Shown here in pieces: positions 7,077 through 16,955 of a stretch of 38,773 bases of DNA; position 1 is the first letter of the stretch; every line of letters begins with the position of its first letter. A program made the position numbers and the translations under genes. Source of the DNA: Lachnospiraceae bacterium (GTDB lineage Bacteria > Bacillota > Clostridia > Lachnospirales > Lachnospiraceae); the NCBI GenBank assembly GCA_024699645.1, contig JAILPE010000115.1:1-38773 (forward strand). The letters are read 5' to 3'. A model generated the notes under the pieces. That model was not told the origin of the DNA and did no database searches. It worked only from the letters and a program-made list of their open reading frames with translations.

Positions 7077-7127
7077 TATTCCCAAGAATACTCAATAACG
7101 ATTTTAGAAGAATCAAGGGGAACAAAC

Positions 7128-10100
7128 ATGAAGAACAAACTTGTCATGATAGTGCTCAGCATCATTTTGGTTTTAGCGGCCGGGGCAATGACGTATGCCA
7201 TTTACAGTACGCAGACCGGAAAGGAAGTCTTCGCTGAAGACGGCTACATCATCGTATATGATGATAAGGATGCCGAACAGCCGGCTAAAACTTATCATTT
7301 TAGCGAGGGGACGGCTTTCAAACGCTCTTATGAGGGGAGTATTCAATTCACTGACACTGAAGGGAATACTGTAGTTGCCGACTCTAATTCCTTTGTTCAC
7401 TATGACAGCGGCGCATCTGCTTCACTGTCCAAGAGTGTTCTTGTAAACCTCGACGAGGTTGATTCTTCTGCCCAGAATTATTATGGACTTAATTCGGGTA
7501 CTTCTGTTAATCGTAGTGGCTCCTCTTATACAATAGACGCTTCGGGAAATGAATCGGTGGATCTTTCCGATTACCTCTGGAAGGTCGGTGACAATCATTA
7601 TATGATGGTTTCCGATTATCTTACAGTTTCTTTTACTGACGGATCTTCTTATGATTTCGAAGATTATGTTGAACTTCTTTACCAGGATGGCGGAATGGTA
7701 TGTATTATGAACGGAGACACTGTGCTTCGTGATGCTTCCAAGAATACATATGTAACGATCGATTCGGGTGTTTCTATTAACCTTAATACTCAGATGATCG
7801 TTAAAGACGGTACACCCAAGATGTCTCTCGGTCAGATCACGACCGATTCGGAACAGGTTGTTGACATACTTCCTGCCGACGTAGACGCGACAAGATATAT
7901 TATGCCTGTTTTTGATTTTGAAATTCACGACGGAAAAAAAGGTGAGACAGGCGCAGACGGAATAAACGGAACAAACGGTGCCGACGGAACAGTCGGAGCT
8001 GACGGAATGAGCGGTGAAAACGGTCTTTCGGGTCTTATCGGATACGATGGCGATAACGGCGAAGCAGGCGAGGCCGGCACAAGCGGACACAGCGGAACCA
8101 ACGGTATTGAAGGTGCTATCGGAACCGACGGAGCTCAGGGAGCACCGGGTGCAGCGGGAACGCAGGGCGGCCAGGGCGCGGCAGGCGGCGCGGGAGCAGC
8201 CGGAGGCGGTGGAGCAGCCGGTAATAACGGTTACGACGGACTTATGGGTAACAACGGAACAGACGGTGTAAACGGACAGAATGTTATTTTGGATGATCCT
8301 TTGGATGTGCTCAAGGATGTTCCCGTTATCAGATGGGTTAATCCTCTTACAGCTACATACTCCGAAATCAAAGGAACATTTGGTTTTAAAATGAGCATCG
8401 AGGAGAAAACACCGACTCCTATCAAAGATGTTACGGTCAGACTTATAAATATTGAAACCGGAAAACTTGTACATACACAGGAGATAGCAAGCGAAATGTC
8501 AACCGGTAGTACTTCGGATGCGGCCGACTTAACCGGATTTGACAATCTTGCTCCCGCTACCGCGTACAGGTTTTTGATCAGCGGAAAATACGATTATAAA
8601 GGAAAAACGGTAGAAACATCATTCGAGGACAGAGTTCTTGTAACGGATGATTTCCCTTTGCATGTAAATGTTTATGGCGTTAAATCACAAGAAATTGATA
8701 TGGAACTTGTAAACCGCGATGCGGGTGCTGATGTTAATACTTCAAGTGTAACACATACCGCGTCGGTAAGCTGGGTTCTTACGGATGCAAACGGTTCAAA
8801 TAAAAAGAGTGGATCTCTTACACTTTCACAGAACCTTGGTGCCAACGATAATCCTACTGTCATAAACAGTGACGGAACCACGTCGGATCATGTGATCATC
8901 AACACGATTGACACTACCCAGCTTTCATCGGATACGCAGTATTATTTCTCGATTACGGAGCTGGACGGTAACACAACACAGATACCTTCAAGATACGTAA
9001 GGATACCTGTTAAAACGTTAAAGAAAACTCCTTCGATATCGGATGTTGAAGTTGTAGTCAATGTGATGAATCAAAGCTTCGATTTCTCTGTTGGCAGAGT
9101 TAACGATATAGATCATGCAATAACCGGATACAGATATGAGGTTTACGATACAAGCGGTAAGCTTGTACGTGTGGTTCGCGCGTCAGACAATCAGTTGGTT
9201 CACTGCTATATTGACGGCGTTGATCCTATGACGGGCCTCGGACTTGATCCGAATGAGGCATACAGGGTAAGAGCTATCGCGGAGGCTTTTGATAACAAGA
9301 AAAATATCGAAGTAACCTGCGATTTCCCGGATGCGTTTACAATGGACGGCGTAACACAGTATACATGGCTTACGCTTGACAACAAAGAAACATCACTTTT
9401 ACCCAATGCGCTGGGCTCATCGGCCGGCGGATCTATCGAAAATGCGCAGTTTACCATTCACTTGCCGGGCAACATAGCTCTTAAACGGGACAGTAATATA
9501 ATCATTTCCTATCATTCCGATGCGATTCAGATGGGAAGTAAGGTCATATCGACCCAGGGTTTGAGTTTCGGCACCGGAGACAAGGGAGAAAAGACCTTGT
9601 CAATAAGAGACGTATTCAGTAACCTGAAGAGTAAGACAACGTACAGATTTGATGCAAGAGGATTAGTAGATATAAACGGCGACGGATATTATCAGGACAG
9701 ACTTTTGGGTTCGGTTATCGTTACTACTCCTTACTATAAAGACGGCAAGGTGAAGATTGTCGGCGAGAAGAATAATACAAAACCTATTTTCTTTGACTTG
9801 ACATTGGAACCCGATACAAACCAGATATCCACAGGCATTAATACATCTCAGTATGCGGTGAGTCAGGCCGGCAGCATCACAACGACCGAGGACGGAACCA
9901 ACATCGGTGGTGTTCATGTTCAGCTTTACACTCCGAGCCTCATCCAGGGAAATGATCCGGTTCTTGTTTGTGAAGGCAACATAGAGATGGCATATGATCC
10001 AACCTCCGGTACATCAAAACAGAAAAGCGGAAATAAGATAACGCTTGATGATTTCCCCGGAAATCCTTCTATCGGATCCTTTAACGGAAAGTATATCGTT

Positions 10101-13100
10101 AAAGTTACAGAAGCATACGATTCAACATCACACAGAAACCCTATTCGTGTAGCTGATAATAGTTTTGAACAGGAAATAGGTAAGGCGTATCCCGATCCGG
10201 CAAGTCTGGGTCTTAATGTTGTACCCATTACAATAAATAATTATTCCGAAAAGGTTGGCGATACTCTTCCGAGCGAATACAGTAGCTATAATCCGGAAAC
10301 TGTACTTGGATTCTTTGTTGAGCCCACAGGGATAAAGAACCTGGATTATTTTAAACGACTTGATTTCTACGTGTATGATTCTGAGTATTACAAAGCAACA
10401 ATGAAACCGATAGAGGATAAGCTCAGAAGCAGCAACCCCAAGCTCGGCGCGGGAGAGAACTACAGCAAGGTATCTTCTGATGCTGAAACAGCCGGTGGGT
10501 CATATTTTTACCCGAGCAGCGATCAAAACTATATGGTCAAATTGAGTATTGACCTCACGAAGGATACCCCGAACGGTAAAGCCAGAATGGATGAAGCACC
10601 CACAGGTGTATTCCTTTTCGAGGATTTTAGTGGAGATAATGATACCTCGAAGGGTAAGCTTGTAGATCGTAACAACACCGGAAAAAAGGCGGGATATAAT
10701 ATCGAGGCCTTTATACCCGACGGAAACGGCGGAAGTGCTTCATTGTATGGATTTGCACGTGGTAGAGATTATGAATTTACATTCCGCTTGCAAACGGATC
10801 ATGATACGATGGGTGATAATAATAAAATGTACCCTGAAGTACTCGGGGATGATAAAGCTTGCGTTTTGAAGTGCCCTGTAACAATGCTTGCTCCTTATGA
10901 GCAACCCTCATATTACTTCTATCCTGCAAGCAGTGATGCTAATTCGTTTAGCTATGGTTACTATATCAAATCGGTTGATGCTTCACTTTGCCTTGGTAAT
11001 CCTATGAGTGTTGCTCCGGGTAGCGCGAACGTTACAAGTTATCTTAAATCTGATTCAACTCAAACAAACGGTACGAGTACGCTTCATTGTAATGAAGAGG
11101 CTCTTCTATGTGTTACAAATGCCAATAAAGGAAAATATACGATCAGCGTACCTGTTAATCTTTATATAAGTGCTTACGGAAGAAGTACGGATGTTAAACT
11201 GATAGAGAGATTTTTCTCCGGACTGAAACCCGAAACCACAGGAACATATGTTGTTAGTGCTGAAGAAAAGTATTCAAGAGTAAAATTTGATATAACTTGC
11301 GGAACAGACAATCAACCCAGAAATGTGGTTGCCATTGCAGCTAAATTTGTTAAGCTGGATGGTTCCGGAAACCCTACAACTCAAAAAACGGATTTAATAC
11401 TTGACATTTCTTCTGTTGCCGGAAGAACGATCACTGCATATGCGAAGTTTTCAGATCTTACATCCATTGCAAATGCGAATGATGTTATCAAAACAGAACT
11501 GACTGTTTATTATGATACAGGAAAAGAGGGATTCCTCGTAAAAGATGGTGATGGAAGCCCGCTGTATAAGAATGAGTTGAGTTCCGCGCAGTATGTCTGC
11601 CTTAAGGAACTTACAAGTGAGAATGAAGGACAATATATATTGCCTATCGGCGAAGATGTTTCTGACTTTTCGGTAAGAAACGATCATTCGACTGACAGAT
11701 TGGCTATCGGTTCCATATTCAGAATGACGATGAATTCGTCGGTGGCAGGCGCTCAAGCACAAAATATTGCCGGTACATTTGAGGATGCGAGCAATGACAA
11801 CGGCTACCTTGCTGTGACATTTAATGATTGGCAAAAAAACCTCGGATGGCATTATGAGACTACTAAGACTTCTCATGCACAAAAAGGCGGCCTTTATGAC
11901 TTTAAGATCACCAAGAATATTGAGCCGTATACCGTATCCCTTGTAAAAGGGACGAGTCAGGTTACAGCCAACTCCCCTTCTGAAGGACAATTTACTATGG
12001 GATCTGTAATACCTATGGTCAATCTTCACTCTGACAGAGGATTTACAATATCGGGCGGTATACATTCTGCAATCATCAACTTTAAGATTTCGGGTGTAAA
12101 AGGTGAATCTGAGATATACGAAAGGACTTGGACGCAGAATAATCCTACAGGAAGCATGGGTAACGTATATATCCTGCTGTACGACGTAGTTCAAACCGGA
12201 AACGGAACAAAATATACGCCCCTAATTGATCCTGATACCCATAAAATAAGGCGATTCCCCGTTGCATTGAATAAGCTTAACAGTGTGGAAGGAGCGCCCG
12301 GAGACGGAACATATACGATAGAGATCGGTGCTGATACAAACGGATTCCAGCTTAATGCCAATTCGCAGTATGTTATCCAGCTCGTATATTATAAGAATCA
12401 GGAAGACTTCAATTTAGATGTTGATTACGATGCCAATCCTATAGTAGACAAAAGAGTATATCTCCGTGATGAAAAATACCCTGAAGAATTGGCATCGGGA
12501 ATCTATTATCCGATCAACACGACAGAAACCATACAGGTGGCAGAAAACCTTTCAAGAGTTTTGTATTCTGCAAAGGCATATGATAACAAGAAACTGTTGG
12601 TAAGCGTTCAACTTGCAAATACGAGTGCATTGATCCAAGAGGGAGTTACCGCCTTCAGATACGCGCTTTATGATAATGAGGACCATTTGGTACTCACACA
12701 TGAAGAAATGGAGCAGTATATTAGAGAAAGAGAGAACAGTGGATCGGTTGTGCTCGATGTAAGTCCAAGAACTATTTTGATAGGACAGAAACCTGACGAA
12801 AATGATAAAATGAAAAATGTGTATTTCAATTTCTCAGATGGTTATGGAGGAGCACGTAAGTATAAGCTCAGATTGATACCGCTTACCATCGCAGATCTTG
12901 ATTCGTTTACATCATACATGGCAGCAGAAAATAAATCAACCGATACACATGCTTCGGGAGTAGCATATTACTATCATACAGATGAATATTCAGATGTTTA
13001 CAACAAATGGCTGACAACTCATTCGTTGGGATCGGACAGAGGAAATGATGTCGGACACTATTTGGATAACGCGACATTTGTTTCCTTCAACAGTATCCCC

Positions 13101-13865
13101 GAACTTAAGTCTGCGTTCCCTAACATCAGGGCATATGCGGGTGAGAAAAAAGTAACATTCCGTATCGGTATGGTTGATACGGACGGTGTTGTTCAATCGG
13201 ATAAGTATATGGTAAGAATCCTCGACAAAAACGGAGCTGACAGAACACCGGGAAGTATAGCAGACACAACATACAGTACAAGGTCAACCCAGAAGATTGA
13301 AGTGAATGTATCGGACCCTGAAGAAGCGGTAACACTCAGGGTATATTATGTGGAGGATCTGACAGGTACAAAGACCAAAGGAATTAATGGATTTAAGGAT
13401 ACATTCCTGGATCCCACAGAAGAGCCGACCGCTCTTGAGAATGGACAATATAAGATGACGTCGGTAACACAAAAATCCGCAAGGGCCGATGGATTCTCAT
13501 ACGGAGCTATAGAAGCGGTAAGAAAGGGATCGGAAAAGAGCGTATTTGTTGACTTCTTTAATCCTTCGAAGATCGATAAGGTTAATAAACTTGATGTAAA
13601 TATCAGGTTCCCCAGCGGTAAGACATTAAGCTACAGTTCGGATAATCCTTTTGCCAGCACTAATTATTATGATGCGACGACCAATCCGGAAGGTGTGACT
13701 GAATTGATTACCGGGGATGATACGATATACCGATACAGAGGAATCGCGGAAGGAATCTTTACGGAAACGGGAACGTATACCATAGCTCTGCGAATGAGCG
13801 TTGATAACGGTAGTGGCGGAGCTACGCAGGAAGACTATGTAATAAATAACTTTACGATTGCTTAG
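7128..13865 (+). CDS. giant type II membrane protein with collagen-like segment and Fn3-like domains (2245 aa)
   Basis: First gene of the F1-like operon. The ATG at 7128 follows AAGGGG by 7 bases. A basic tail (MKNK) and one membrane helix (about residues 5-27) give an N-in, C-out topology without a clear cleavage site. Residues about 35-260 form the membrane-proximal module shared with four other proteins here; an example block is YMMVSDYLTVSFTDGSSYDF. Residues 269-385 are 39 uninterrupted Gly-X-Y triplets. From about 390 to the end are many beta-sandwich domains of Fn3/Ig type, shown by recurring patterns such as LAPATAYRFLISGKY, LSSDTQYYFSI and LKSKTTYRF. The function is unknown. The repeated Fn3-like part suggests an extracellular fibre or adhesin. 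No LPxTG motif or second membrane helix is seen at the C terminus. Confidence 0.85.
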   Translation: MKNKLVMIVLSIILVLAAGAMTYAIYSTQTGKEVFAEDGYIIVYDDKDAEQPAKTYHFSEGTAFKRSYEGSIQFTDTEGNTVVADSNSFVHYDSGASASLSKSVLVNLDEVDSSAQNYYGLNSGTSVNRSGSSYTIDASGNESVDLSDYLWKVGDNHYMMVSDYLTVSFTDGSSYDFEDYVELLYQDGGMVCIMNGDTVLRDASKNTYVTIDSGVSINLNTQMIVKDGTPKMSLGQITTDSEQVVDILPADVDATRYIMPVFDFEIHDGKKGETGADGINGTNGADGTVGADGMSGENGLSGLIGYDGDNGEAGEAGTSGHSGTNGIEGAIGTDGAQGAPGAAGTQGGQGAAGGAGAAGGGGAAGNNGYDGLMGNNGTDGVNGQNVILDDPLDVLKDVPVIRWVNPLTATYSEIKGTFGFKMSIEEKTPTPIKDVTVRLINIETGKLVHTQEIASEMSTGSTSDAADLTGFDNLAPATAYRFLISGKYDYKGKTVETSFEDRVLVTDDFPLHVNVYGVKSQEIDMELVNRDAGADVNTSSVTHTASVSWVLTDANGSNKKSGSLTLSQNLGANDNPTVINSDGTTSDHVIINTIDTTQLSSDTQYYFSITELDGNTTQIPSRYVRIPVKTLKKTPSISDVEVVVNVMNQSFDFSVGRVNDIDHAITGYRYEVYDTSGKLVRVVRASDNQLVHCYIDGVDPMTGLGLDPNEAYRVRAIAEAFDNKKNIEVTCDFPDAFTMDGVTQYTWLTLDNKETSLLPNALGSSAGGSIENAQFTIHLPGNIALKRDSNIIISYHSDAIQMGSKVISTQGLSFGTGDKGEKTLSIRDVFSNLKSKTTYRFDARGLVDINGDGYYQDRLLGSVIVTTPYYKDGKVKIVGEKNNTKPIFFDLTLEPDTNQISTGINTSQYAVSQAGSITTTEDGTNIGGVHVQLYTPSLIQGNDPVLVCEGNIEMAYDPTSGTSKQKSGNKITLDDFPGNPSIGSFNGKYIVKVTEAYDSTSHRNPIRVADNSFEQEIGKAYPDPASLGLNVVPITINNYSEKVGDTLPSEYSSYNPETVLGFFVEPTGIKNLDYFKRLDFYVYDSEYYKATMKPIEDKLRSSNPKLGAGENYSKVSSDAETAGGSYFYPSSDQNYMVKLSIDLTKDTPNGKARMDEAPTGVFLFEDFSGDNDTSKGKLVDRNNTGKKAGYNIEAFIPDGNGGSASLYGFARGRDYEFTFRLQTDHDTMGDNNKMYPEVLGDDKACVLKCPVTMLAPYEQPSYYFYPASSDANSFSYGYYIKSVDASLCLGNPMSVAPGSANVTSYLKSDSTQTNGTSTLHCNEEALLCVTNANKGKYTISVPVNLYISAYGRSTDVKLIERFFSGLKPETTGTYVVSAEEKYSRVKFDITCGTDNQPRNVVAIAAKFVKLDGSGNPTTQKTDLILDISSVAGRTITAYAKFSDLTSIANANDVIKTELTVYYDTGKEGFLVKDGDGSPLYKNELSSAQYVCLKELTSENEGQYILPIGEDVSDFSVRNDHSTDRLAIGSIFRMTMNSSVAGAQAQNIAGTFEDASNDNGYLAVTFNDWQKNLGWHYETTKTSHAQKGGLYDFKITKNIEPYTVSLVKGTSQVTANSPSEGQFTMGSVIPMVNLHSDRGFTISGGIHSAIINFKISGVKGESEIYERTWTQNNPTGSMGNVYILLYDVVQTGNGTKYTPLIDPDTHKIRRFPVALNKLNSVEGAPGDGTYTIEIGADTNGFQLNANSQYVIQLVYYKNQEDFNLDVDYDANPIVDKRVYLRDEKYPEELASGIYYPINTTETIQVAENLSRVLYSAKAYDNKKLLVSVQLANTSALIQEGVTAFRYALYDNEDHLVLTHEEMEQYIRERENSGSVVLDVSPRTILIGQKPDENDKMKNVYFNFSDGYGGARKYKLRLIPLTIADLDSFTSYMAAENKSTDTHASGVAYYYHTDEYSDVYNKWLTTHSLGSDRGNDVGHYLDNATFVSFNSIPELKSAFPNIRAYAGEKKVTFRIGMVDTDGVVQSDKYMVRILDKNGADRTPGSIADTTYSTRSTQKIEVNVSDPEEAVTLRVYYVEDLTGTKTKGINGFKDTFLDPTEEPTALENGQYKMTSVTQKSARADGFSYGAIEAVRKGSEKSVFVDFFNPSKIDKVNKLDVNIRFPSGKTLSYSSDNPFASTNYYDATTNPEGVTELITGDDTIYRYRGIAEGIFTETGTYTIALRMSVDNGSGGATQEDYVINNFTIA
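7932..8282 (+). repeat. 39 consecutive Gly-X-Y triplets (collagen-like)
   Basis: Residues 269-385 of the 2245-residue protein follow Gly-X-Y with no break. The X/Y positions are rich in Ala, Asp, Asn and Thr, with a single Pro in the whole run. Bacterial collagens are often Pro-poor, but this low content leaves a polyglycine-II-like bundle as an alternative to a triple helix. Extended length would be roughly 33 nm at collagen rise. Confidence 0.9.
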
Positions 13866-13886
13866 TGGGGAAAGGAAGCAGGTATT

Positions 13887-15704
13887 ATGAGAAAGTTGGA
13901 CAAAAAAAGCATGTTCTCCTTCTATGCATTTGCTTTGGCGATTGTTGCAATAGGTGCGATCGTCGTAGTGATGATGACGATGGGAATGGGAAAAAATGAA
14001 GACCCTTATGTAGTAGGGGCTTCAAGCATAGTCTATGATGCGGAGAATCATGCGATTGAAGTCAATGAGGAGTCTGTCATTGAGAAGAAATGGGACGGGA
14101 AATATTACCTTAAGACTCCGGAAGGACAGGGTCATTGTCTCGGCGAACAGGTTGTTATGTACGAGAGCAGCTCGGGTTCTGTCAGAACATACGGAGGGGG
14201 TCTGGAAGTAACCGACGATGGCGGGATCAAGTCTATCGAAGGTGTTATGGACATAACAGATTTCTCAACTCCCGGCTTTTACAAGCTTGCGGACAGAAAG
14301 TACCTGCTTGTCGGACCTGAGATTTCGACGGAAGACAAAGTAGTGGATACGACAGGATTCTTGTATTTGATACTTGACACGGCAGGAAATGCGCTTTTGT
14401 TTAACGGAGATACAAATGTTAAAACAGCGGTGCCGTCGAAGATATATGTCGGCGACTATGAATTTGACGTTGCGAACGAGGTCTTTGTAAAGGGAGACAG
14501 GCGTATCAACACGGCAAGTATGATGGGAACTACCAGTGCATACAGTGAAACTATCTACCGTGAGATGGAGAAGTCGGAAGAAACCGATGAACAGCGTGCT
14601 CCTGAATTTCATATAGTTATAAACGGCGGAGACGGCGGAGCAGGTGGAGCCGGCGGAAACGGCGGAAACGGTGGTCTTGGTGGATCAGGCGGTGCCGGCG
14701 GAACCGGTGGAACCGGCGGAGACGGCGGTGACGGCGGCATGGGCGGCTTGGGCGGCCAAGGTGGAATCGGTGGTACAGGCGGAAACGGCGGTAACGGCGG
14801 ATCCGGTGGAACAGGTGGTTCCGGTGGCGCCGGAGGACAAGGTGGCCAGGGTGGCCAGGGCGGAACCGGTGGATCCGGTGGAACAGGTGGAACAGGTGGT
14901 ACCGGTGGCCCCGGTGGAAACGGTGGTAACGGTGGCCAGGGCGGCCAGGGTGGTCTTGGCGGAAACGGCGGAAACGGCGGTGGCGTCGAAGGAACAAAGA
15001 CACTGTACAAATACCTCAAACTCAGAGGAGTTACTCCTTTTGCCAACAGACTTTCAATCGATTACGGTGTTGACGATCCGGAGCTTTCATACGGGCAGAT
15101 CTATCTTGGTGTAATACCCACAGATGCTGACGGAAAAGCCGATGAGACAAATTATGAATATTACGTATTCCCCGTAGACAGATCACTTGTAAATGCGATC
15201 TCGTATGTGGGCGGAATGACAAAGGGTGACAATAGCACGGAAATTAAGATCAAACCCGGAGAAATGTACGTAGTTAAGCTTGGTTTCCTTGACTATAACA
15301 AAATAGGTTCCGACATTGTATGGGATCAGTACATAGTGGTACGTACACCTCAGCTTTACAGTAACATCACACTTGACAGCATTACTCCGGTAGGACCGGC
15401 TACGGGCGGCTCGATCTCCGCAAAAATTATTGTTGAACTCGATCCTCTGATCGATGAGGCATATGTAGAGGTTGTAGGAGAAAACGGAAGTGTTATCACG
15501 ATAACGAATCCGTCTCCGGCACTCGAAAACGGAAACGATGCTCGCTGGAAGATCGATATACCTACGGCAGTGCAGGTCGGACAGAAATTCTCGTTCAATT
15601 ATGACAAAAACGATGAGAATCTTCTCGTCAGGATAACGGATGTTAAATACGGAAATGAGGCTCATCCTCTCAAATCGGAGTTGTATATCAATAAATTGTT
15701 TTGA
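13887..15704 (+). CDS. type II membrane protein with 40 Gly-Gly-X triplets (605 aa)
   Basis: Starts 21 bases after the giant gene, behind AGGAAG. It has a basic tail (RKLDKKS), one membrane helix (about 9-31) and the shared membrane-proximal module (about 40-235). In the module IVYDAENHAIEV, then WDGKYYLKTPEG, can be lined up with the IVYDD... and YEGSIQFTDTEG blocks of the preceding protein. Residues 247-366 are the Gly-Gly-X run. The C-terminal 240 residues are beta-rich and end in two probable sandwich domains (ISAKIIVELDPLIDEAYVEVV and a final strand set ending ELYINKLF). There is no C-terminal anchor. The position between the giant gene and the c subunit suggests a structural part of the same machine. 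No known family was recognised. Confidence 0.85.
   Translation: MRKLDKKSMFSFYAFALAIVAIGAIVVVMMTMGMGKNEDPYVVGASSIVYDAENHAIEVNEESVIEKKWDGKYYLKTPEGQGHCLGEQVVMYESSSGSVRTYGGGLEVTDDGGIKSIEGVMDITDFSTPGFYKLADRKYLLVGPEISTEDKVVDTTGFLYLILDTAGNALLFNGDTNVKTAVPSKIYVGDYEFDVANEVFVKGDRRINTASMMGTTSAYSETIYREMEKSEETDEQRAPEFHIVINGGDGGAGGAGGNGGNGGLGGSGGAGGTGGTGGDGGDGGMGGLGGQGGIGGTGGNGGNGGSGGTGGSGGAGGQGGQGGQGGTGGSGGTGGTGGTGGPGGNGGNGGQGGQGGLGGNGGNGGGVEGTKTLYKYLKLRGVTPFANRLSIDYGVDDPELSYGQIYLGVIPTDADGKADETNYEYYVFPVDRSLVNAISYVGGMTKGDNSTEIKIKPGEMYVVKLGFLDYNKIGSDIVWDQYIVVRTPQLYSNITLDSITPVGPATGGSISAKIIVELDPLIDEAYVEVVGENGSVITITNPSPALENGNDARWKIDIPTAVQVGQKFSFNYDKNDENLLVRITDVKYGNEAHPLKSELYINKLF
14625..14984 (+). repeat. 40 consecutive Gly-Gly-X triplets
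   Basis: Residues 247-366 of the 605-residue protein are exactly 40 GGX units without interruption; X is mostly Asn, Thr, Gln, Ala, Ser, Asp or Leu. GGX runs are known to form polyglycine-II helix bundles in phage tail and antifreeze proteins. The DNA is a degenerate 9-bp repeat. The long antisense open frame here is a by-product of this composition. Confidence 0.95.
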
Positions 15705-15741
15705 TCTTAAAAATATTAAAATAAAGAATAATAATAGATAG

Positions 15742-15999
<258 letters not shown>

Positions 16000-16109
16000 T
16001 GTTTTCGAAAAGGTTTGGCATGATGATCGGGGTATGAAGGCTTCGAAATGTCGAATGTTTTGAAACTTTATGGAAGATGATATCGAATGAGGGAAGGGAT
16101 TAGGGCATA

Positions 16110-16880
16110 ATGAGCGAGATTATTCTTGTCATTGCGATTCTCGTTATTGCGATAGCCGTTGTGTTTATGGTAGTGGCAATTTACTCGAGAGAAGCGGAAA
16201 AAAACTTAAAATCAAATGTAAGCGACAGGATTCTCATCTATGACGATCTCATTGAGGAGAAACAGGCGAGACTTGAGAGCGTACAGAATCGAGTTGATAC
16301 TCTTGAGAAGAGACTCAGAGAACTTGAGGAAAGCGAGGATTCCCGCACGGTTTCCACGGGTCAGATGTTCTTTACCAGGACAACGGGGTATTGCAGCCCC
16401 GATCTGAAAAGGGACTATCGAAACATGCGCGAACATTTTTCGTTTGACAGACAGGGCCTTGTTAAAGATTTTATGGCATCATACGTTGTTCCCGATGTTT
16501 CGGCTGAATATGCCGCAATAGATGAGCTCTGTAAGGCGCTCTCGGGAGATCTGTGCTACAGATTATTGGCATTTGACAGCGCGGAACAGTATGAGGCATT
16601 GAATGATTCTCTCGACGACGAGGGGAAAAAGCTTCTTGCTTTATATTGTGAAGAACGCGGTGATTTTGATACGACCGATAGATTTGTTTACTGGCTTGCA
16701 TGCAGAAGAGACAGACTCGATCCTTCGATCGTTGTCCGCACAGCCGAAAAAGACGATGATTTCTCTGATATATCACCTCTTATAAAGACCGTATACGACA
16801 AGGGTCTTTGCGAAGGAATCCAGATCATCGCCGGACGTAAACTGTATGATTTCGGTATTCATCGTTCCGAACTGGGCTAA
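16110..16880 (+). CDS. peripheral stalk protein, b-delta-like fusion
   Basis: The 256-residue protein has an N-terminal membrane helix (about 4-25) followed by a charged coiled coil (about 35-80), as in subunit b. A globular remainder ends in a delta-like C terminus: RTAEKDDD..., then GLCEGIQIIAGRKLYDFGIHRSELG. This last stretch matches the delta pattern 'l-iGGv.i.igd.viDgSi..rL'. The gene occupies exactly the b-delta position between c and alpha. In classical enzymes b and delta are the stator that holds the alpha/beta ring still; natural b-delta fusions exist in mycobacteria. A GGGAAGGG purine tract precedes the ATG at 16110. The sequence is divergent, so the delta part is judged from pattern and position. 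Confidence 0.7.
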   Translation: MSEIILVIAILVIAIAVVFMVVAIYSREAEKNLKSNVSDRILIYDDLIEEKQARLESVQNRVDTLEKRLRELEESEDSRTVSTGQMFFTRTTGYCSPDLKRDYRNMREHFSFDRQGLVKDFMASYVVPDVSAEYAAIDELCKALSGDLCYRLLAFDSAEQYEALNDSLDDEGKKLLALYCEERGDFDTTDRFVYWLACRRDRLDPSIVVRTAEKDDDFSDISPLIKTVYDKGLCEGIQIIAGRKLYDFGIHRSELG

Positions 16881-16955
16881 ACCGGGATTATATGTGAAAA
16901 TATTGGTATAAGATAATATAGTAAAAGATTTTTAGATTTGGGGGTTGAACTTTTT

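Larger units (their letters stand above)
6667..7127. other. 461-bp AT-rich divergent control region
   Basis: It separates thyX (minus) from the giant operon (plus). The thyX side has a TATAAT on the minus strand (6748-6753) with a poor -35. From about 6840 the DNA is rich in A tracts, ending in the operon promoter at 6995-7023. No gene is seen. Confidence 0.6.

Noticed and set aside
7029-7127. Longer start (ATG 7029) for the first giant gene
   Set aside because: It lies at the predicted transcription start without a ribosome binding site and would put 33 residues before a clean basic tail plus membrane helix at 7128.
6880-7127. c-di-GMP riboswitch before the giant operon
   Set aside because: The conserved cores of the GEMM-I and GEMM-II classes were looked for because of the EAL gene and were not seen.
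14609-15046. 145-codon antisense open frame rich in Pro
   Set aside because: It is the mirror of the Gly-Gly-X codons on the plus strand; no ribosome binding site, and the sense protein is clearly real.
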